Below are positions 20,761 to 22,482 of a stretch of 22,482 nt of DNA, one piece after another. Position 1 is the first letter of the stretch. Every line of letters begins with the position of its first letter. Source of the stretch: JAACEU01 sp043816165 (GTDB lineage Bacteria > Patescibacteriota > Gracilibacteria > UBA1369 > LOWO2-01-FULL-3); NCBI GenBank assembly GCA_043816165.1, contig JBDRIE010000004.1, forward strand, positions 1 to 22,482, given 5' to 3'. Under the pieces are notes generated by a model, which was not told the DNA's origin, did no database searches, and worked only from the letters and a program-made list of their open reading frames with translations. The translations under genes were made by a program, and so were the position numbers.

Positions 20761-21717
20761 ATGTTAATTCCATTAGCATACGCAGCGGAAGCGGCAGCAA
20801 AAGAAAGTAGCGGAGTTGCGAGCATAGTTGAATACATAGTTACACAACTACCACTTTGGATTGCGGCCATACTTGTATTCGTACTCAGCGTCTTTATCGC
20901 AAAAATTATCAAAAGATCGGTGGAAAATAAGATTGCGGAAAAGGGAATTGAGGAAGAGCACAAAGGAATACAAGCACTGGGAGGAAGAGTGGCAAATGCG
21001 GGGGTTTTAACACTCGGTGTTACGGCGGCTTTAAAGATTGCCGGAATAGACATTACAGCAATCATCGCAGCCGGTGCATTTGGTATCGGTTTCGCACTTC
21101 GCGACCTGATCATGAACTTCCTCGCGGGAGTTATGATCCTCGTGTCTCGCCACTTTACAATTGATGACTTTATAAAAATCAACGACACAGTCGGAAAAAT
21201 CGTGGAGATTCAATCACGAGCGACTGTGATACAGGCGCTGGATGGAACAAAAGTAATTGTTCCGAATGCGGAACTATTCACAAATATTGTAACAAGCTTC
21301 ACAAGTAATCCATTCAGGAGAATTGAAGTAATCGTAGGTGTGGATTACGGCACAAATCTGAAATTCGCGATCGAAAAATGCAATGAAGCTATAAAAGCTA
21401 CCAAAGGTGTTTTGGCACAACCAAAACCAATGGTAATACTGGACGAATTTGCGGACAGCTCAATAAACCTCATAGTCCGGGCATGGGTTGAATCCAGAAG
21501 CGGATGGTTGGTAATCCGAAGTGACCTCATTGCTTCAATCAAAGCTGAATTTGACAAGGCAAACATCAATATTCCATGGCCTATCCGCACAATCTATTAC
21601 GGAAAGGATATGAACGCTGATACCGAGAAAGCTTTGGAGTCGCAAATTGCGGAGACACAAATTCTGGCGCAAGTTCCGGCACAGCCTCAGCCGCAGGAAC
21701 AGGAACAGGGAACATAG
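20761..21717 (+). CDS. mscS: Small-conductance mechanosensitive channel (MscS family)
   Basis: A heptameric membrane channel that opens under membrane tension to release solutes on osmotic downshock. 318 residues. Three membrane helices at about 31-50, 77-97 and 99-127; the third is the alanine/glycine-rich pore helix (AAGAFGIGFALRDLIMNF). The beta domain follows with VGKIVEIQSRATVIQALDGT then KVIVPNAEL (144-172), and an alpha/beta C-terminal domain. The tail is low-complexity (PAQPQPQEQEQGT). It has a strong promoter of its own. No T-run terminator follows; only a 5-bp hairpin near 21720-21735 and the repeat region. Confidence 0.93.
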   Translation: MLIPLAYAAEAAAKESSGVASIVEYIVTQLPLWIAAILVFVLSVFIAKIIKRSVENKIAEKGIEEEHKGIQALGGRVANAGVLTLGVTAALKIAGIDITAIIAAGAFGIGFALRDLIMNFLAGVMILVSRHFTIDDFIKINDTVGKIVEIQSRATVIQALDGTKVIVPNAELFTNIVTSFTSNPFRRIEVIVGVDYGTNLKFAIEKCNEAIKATKGVLAQPKPMVILDEFADSSINLIVRAWVESRSGWLVIRSDLIASIKAEFDKANINIPWPIRTIYYGKDMNADTEKALESQIAETQILAQVPAQPQPQEQEQGT

Positions 21718-21741
21718 AATTGAGGCAAGACCCTCACTCAC

Positions 21742-22086
21742 ACAAATTTCGCGTTGACGGTTTTTGGTTTCGTGGAGAATTGGTTTCGCGCAAGCAATGT
21801 GAAATTTCATAGTGACGACTTTTTGGTAGTGGTTTTGGAATTTGAGTACATGCGATACGAAAAATGTGTTGACAGTTTCTTGGTGTTTTTTGTGGGTTTT
21901 TTGGAGGTTTTGCGTGGAGAGTGTAAATTTCGTATTAACAGTTTTTGGCGGTTTTTGGTGGTTTTTCAAGAGTTTTGTGCGGAGGGTGCGAAAAATGTGT
22001 TGACGGTTTTTTGGGCGGTTTTTTTTGGTTTTCGAGAGTTTTGCGTGGAAGGTGTAAAAAATGTGTTGACAGTTTTTTGGTGGTTC
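21742..22086 (+). repeat. G/T-rich array of about six degenerate tandem repeats
   Basis: Each unit carries a TTGAC(A/G) core followed by G and a T-run then GG. Cores start at 21754, 21812 (GTGACG), 21869, 21935 (TTAACA), 22000 and 22066, so spacing is 58, 57, 66, 65 and 66 bases. The best-matched units also share AAAAATGTG before the core and a GAGTTTTGYGYGGARGGTG block in the second half. The plus strand is markedly depleted of C. Open frames across it give only low-complexity peptides, so it is treated as non-coding. Confidence 0.7.
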
Positions 22087-22172
22087 CGGAATTGGCGCTG
22101 GTTTTTTGTGTGAGCTGTTTTTCGCGGGTCGCGTGAGTTTTTTGTCGGTCGGTGCTGCAAAACGGCGCGAGA

Positions 22173-22190
22173 GGTGAGGTTTTGCTCACC
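22173..22190 (+). promoter_or_regulatory. LexA-operator-like palindrome (alternatively a terminator hairpin)
   Basis: GGTGAG-N6-CTCACC, the same half-sites and spacing as the palindrome inside the lexA promoter. It lies about 50 bases before a TATAAT (22240-22245) that precedes the HNH-like gene. As RNA it would also form a 6-bp hairpin followed by G and five Ts, so an intrinsic terminator is an alternative reading. Confidence 0.5.
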
Positions 22191-22239
22191 GTTTTTGACG
22201 TTTGAGGCCGGGTTGATTCCGTGTGGTCGGGAAATGTTG

Positions 22240-22265
22240 TATAATGGCTTTCTCAAGCCGTTTTT
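22240..22265 (+). promoter_or_regulatory. -10 element followed by a small hairpin with T-run
   Basis: TATAAT at 22240-22245 has no good -35 at 17 bases. Immediately after it GGCTT-TCTC-AAGCC and GTTTTT (22246-22265) look like a weak terminator. A second TATAAT at 22313-22318, 14 bases before the ATG at 22333, is an alternative promoter for the HNH-like gene. Confidence 0.35.
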
Positions 22266-22332
22266 GGGTTGTTTCGGGTTGTGATTTTTGGTATATTTGA
22301 AGCGCATTTCAATATAATTAACCAATTGAAAA

Positions 22333-22482
22333 ATGACTGATAAAAAATTGTACGAATTATGCAGAGAATACGGCAGAAACGCGAGAATGTGGAGGCGAAA
22401 ATTTGAAGCGCTTTTGCCGGAAGTCGAGAAGCGCGGATTGTACCGGAAGCACGGGTTTCATTCGATTTATGAGTTCGCGGCG
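22333..22482 (+). CDS. HNH-endonuclease-like protein, N-terminal 50 residues (partial)
   Basis: The frame is open to the window edge: MTDKKLYELCREYGRNARMW then RRKFEALLPEVEKR and HGFHSIYEFAA. The helical pattern, with an aromatic W-RKF block and a terminal SIYEFAA, resembles the N-terminal helical domain of HNH-endonuclease proteins I associate with Peregrinibacteria-like genomes; the catalytic domain lies outside the window, so the nuclease call is inference. ATG22333 has no Shine-Dalgarno. Confidence 0.45.
   Translation, partial: MTDKKLYELCREYGRNARMWRRKFEALLPEVEKRGLYRKHGFHSIYEFAA

Noticed and set aside
20639..20800. 54-codon upstream extension of aroE
   Set aside because: AroE begins exactly at MKIYGVIGYP with an extended -10 in front; the extension overlaps the mscS promoter and start.
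21742..22086. Degenerate CRISPR array
   Set aside because: Unit sequence is degenerate along its full length, with no identical short repeats separated by unique spacers and no cas genes.
21535..22325. Several minus-strand frames with repeated NTFF..PS.QNS peptides and a matching plus-strand frame at 21754-22113
   Set aside because: They are low-complexity translations of the G/T-rich tandem repeats, overlap mscS in part, and lack any family signature; repeat spacing is not always a multiple of three.
1..22482. UGA-as-glycine genetic code of Gracilibacteria/Absconditabacteria
   Set aside because: TGA ends murG and lspA at the expected lengths and no in-frame TGA is needed inside any conserved gene.

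Overview
The window looks like a chromosome segment of a small-genome Patescibacteria/CPR bacterium, perhaps Peregrinibacteria-like; this is inference from gene content only. Supporting signs are densely packed genes with 4-base ATGA overlaps, almost no visible Shine-Dalgarno sequences, several promoters placed so that the transcript would start at the start codon, and a 3'-terminal gene whose N-terminus resembles an HNH-type family I associate with these genomes. TGA is used as a stop (end of murG, end of lspA), which argues against the Gracilibacteria/Absconditabacteria code.

Layout. (1) 1-2640: the start of a NIF3/YqfO-like gene running off the left edge, a small four-helix membrane protein with its own promoter and terminator, and an AT-rich pair (456-aa protein of unknown function plus 104-aa membrane protein, joined stop-to-start). 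(2) 2648-13634: an integrated element of about 10.9 kb. It lies between an intact tRNA-Thr(CGT) gene (13559-13634) and a duplicated 3' fragment of that tRNA (2648-2695), with a 20-base identical core covering the anticodon stem-loop. It carries two different tyrosine recombinases, a Fic AMPylase-type protein with a winged-helix tail, a phage replisome-organizer-like protein, a DUF5659-like protein, an unknown CPR-type protein, a strongly promoted two-gene membrane operon (381 aa + 507 aa) of unknown function, a membrane-anchored thermonuclease with an Excalibur domain, three small lipoproteins, and other small membrane proteins. A decayed 3' end of a third integrase (10721-10819) suggests the element is composite. 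(3) 13823-18667, minus strand: a cell-envelope operon ftsW-murG-GT4 glycosyltransferase-small membrane protein-PH-domain protein, followed by lexA under its own promoter with a palindromic operator inside the -35/-10 spacer. (4) 18694-21717: lspA plus a six-helix membrane protein on the plus strand, convergent aroE whose tail overlaps that protein by 88 bp, and an mscS channel. (5) 21718-22332: a G/T-rich non-coding stretch with about six degenerate tandem repeats, a palindrome with the same half-sites as the lexA operator, and then the start of an HNH-like gene.

How the parts fit. The right half is a housekeeping envelope block: FtsW and MurG build the septal wall, LspA processes lipoproteins, MscS protects against osmotic shock, AroE serves the shikimate pathway, and LexA controls the damage response. 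The left half is an accessory island that entered at tRNA-Thr. Its cargo is dominated by predicted membrane, lipid-anchored and extracytoplasmic proteins rather than by classical phage structural genes. The best candidates for undescribed biology are the two-gene membrane operon at 6748-9469, the composite tRNA-Thr element itself, and the GGTGAG-N6-CTCACC operator.
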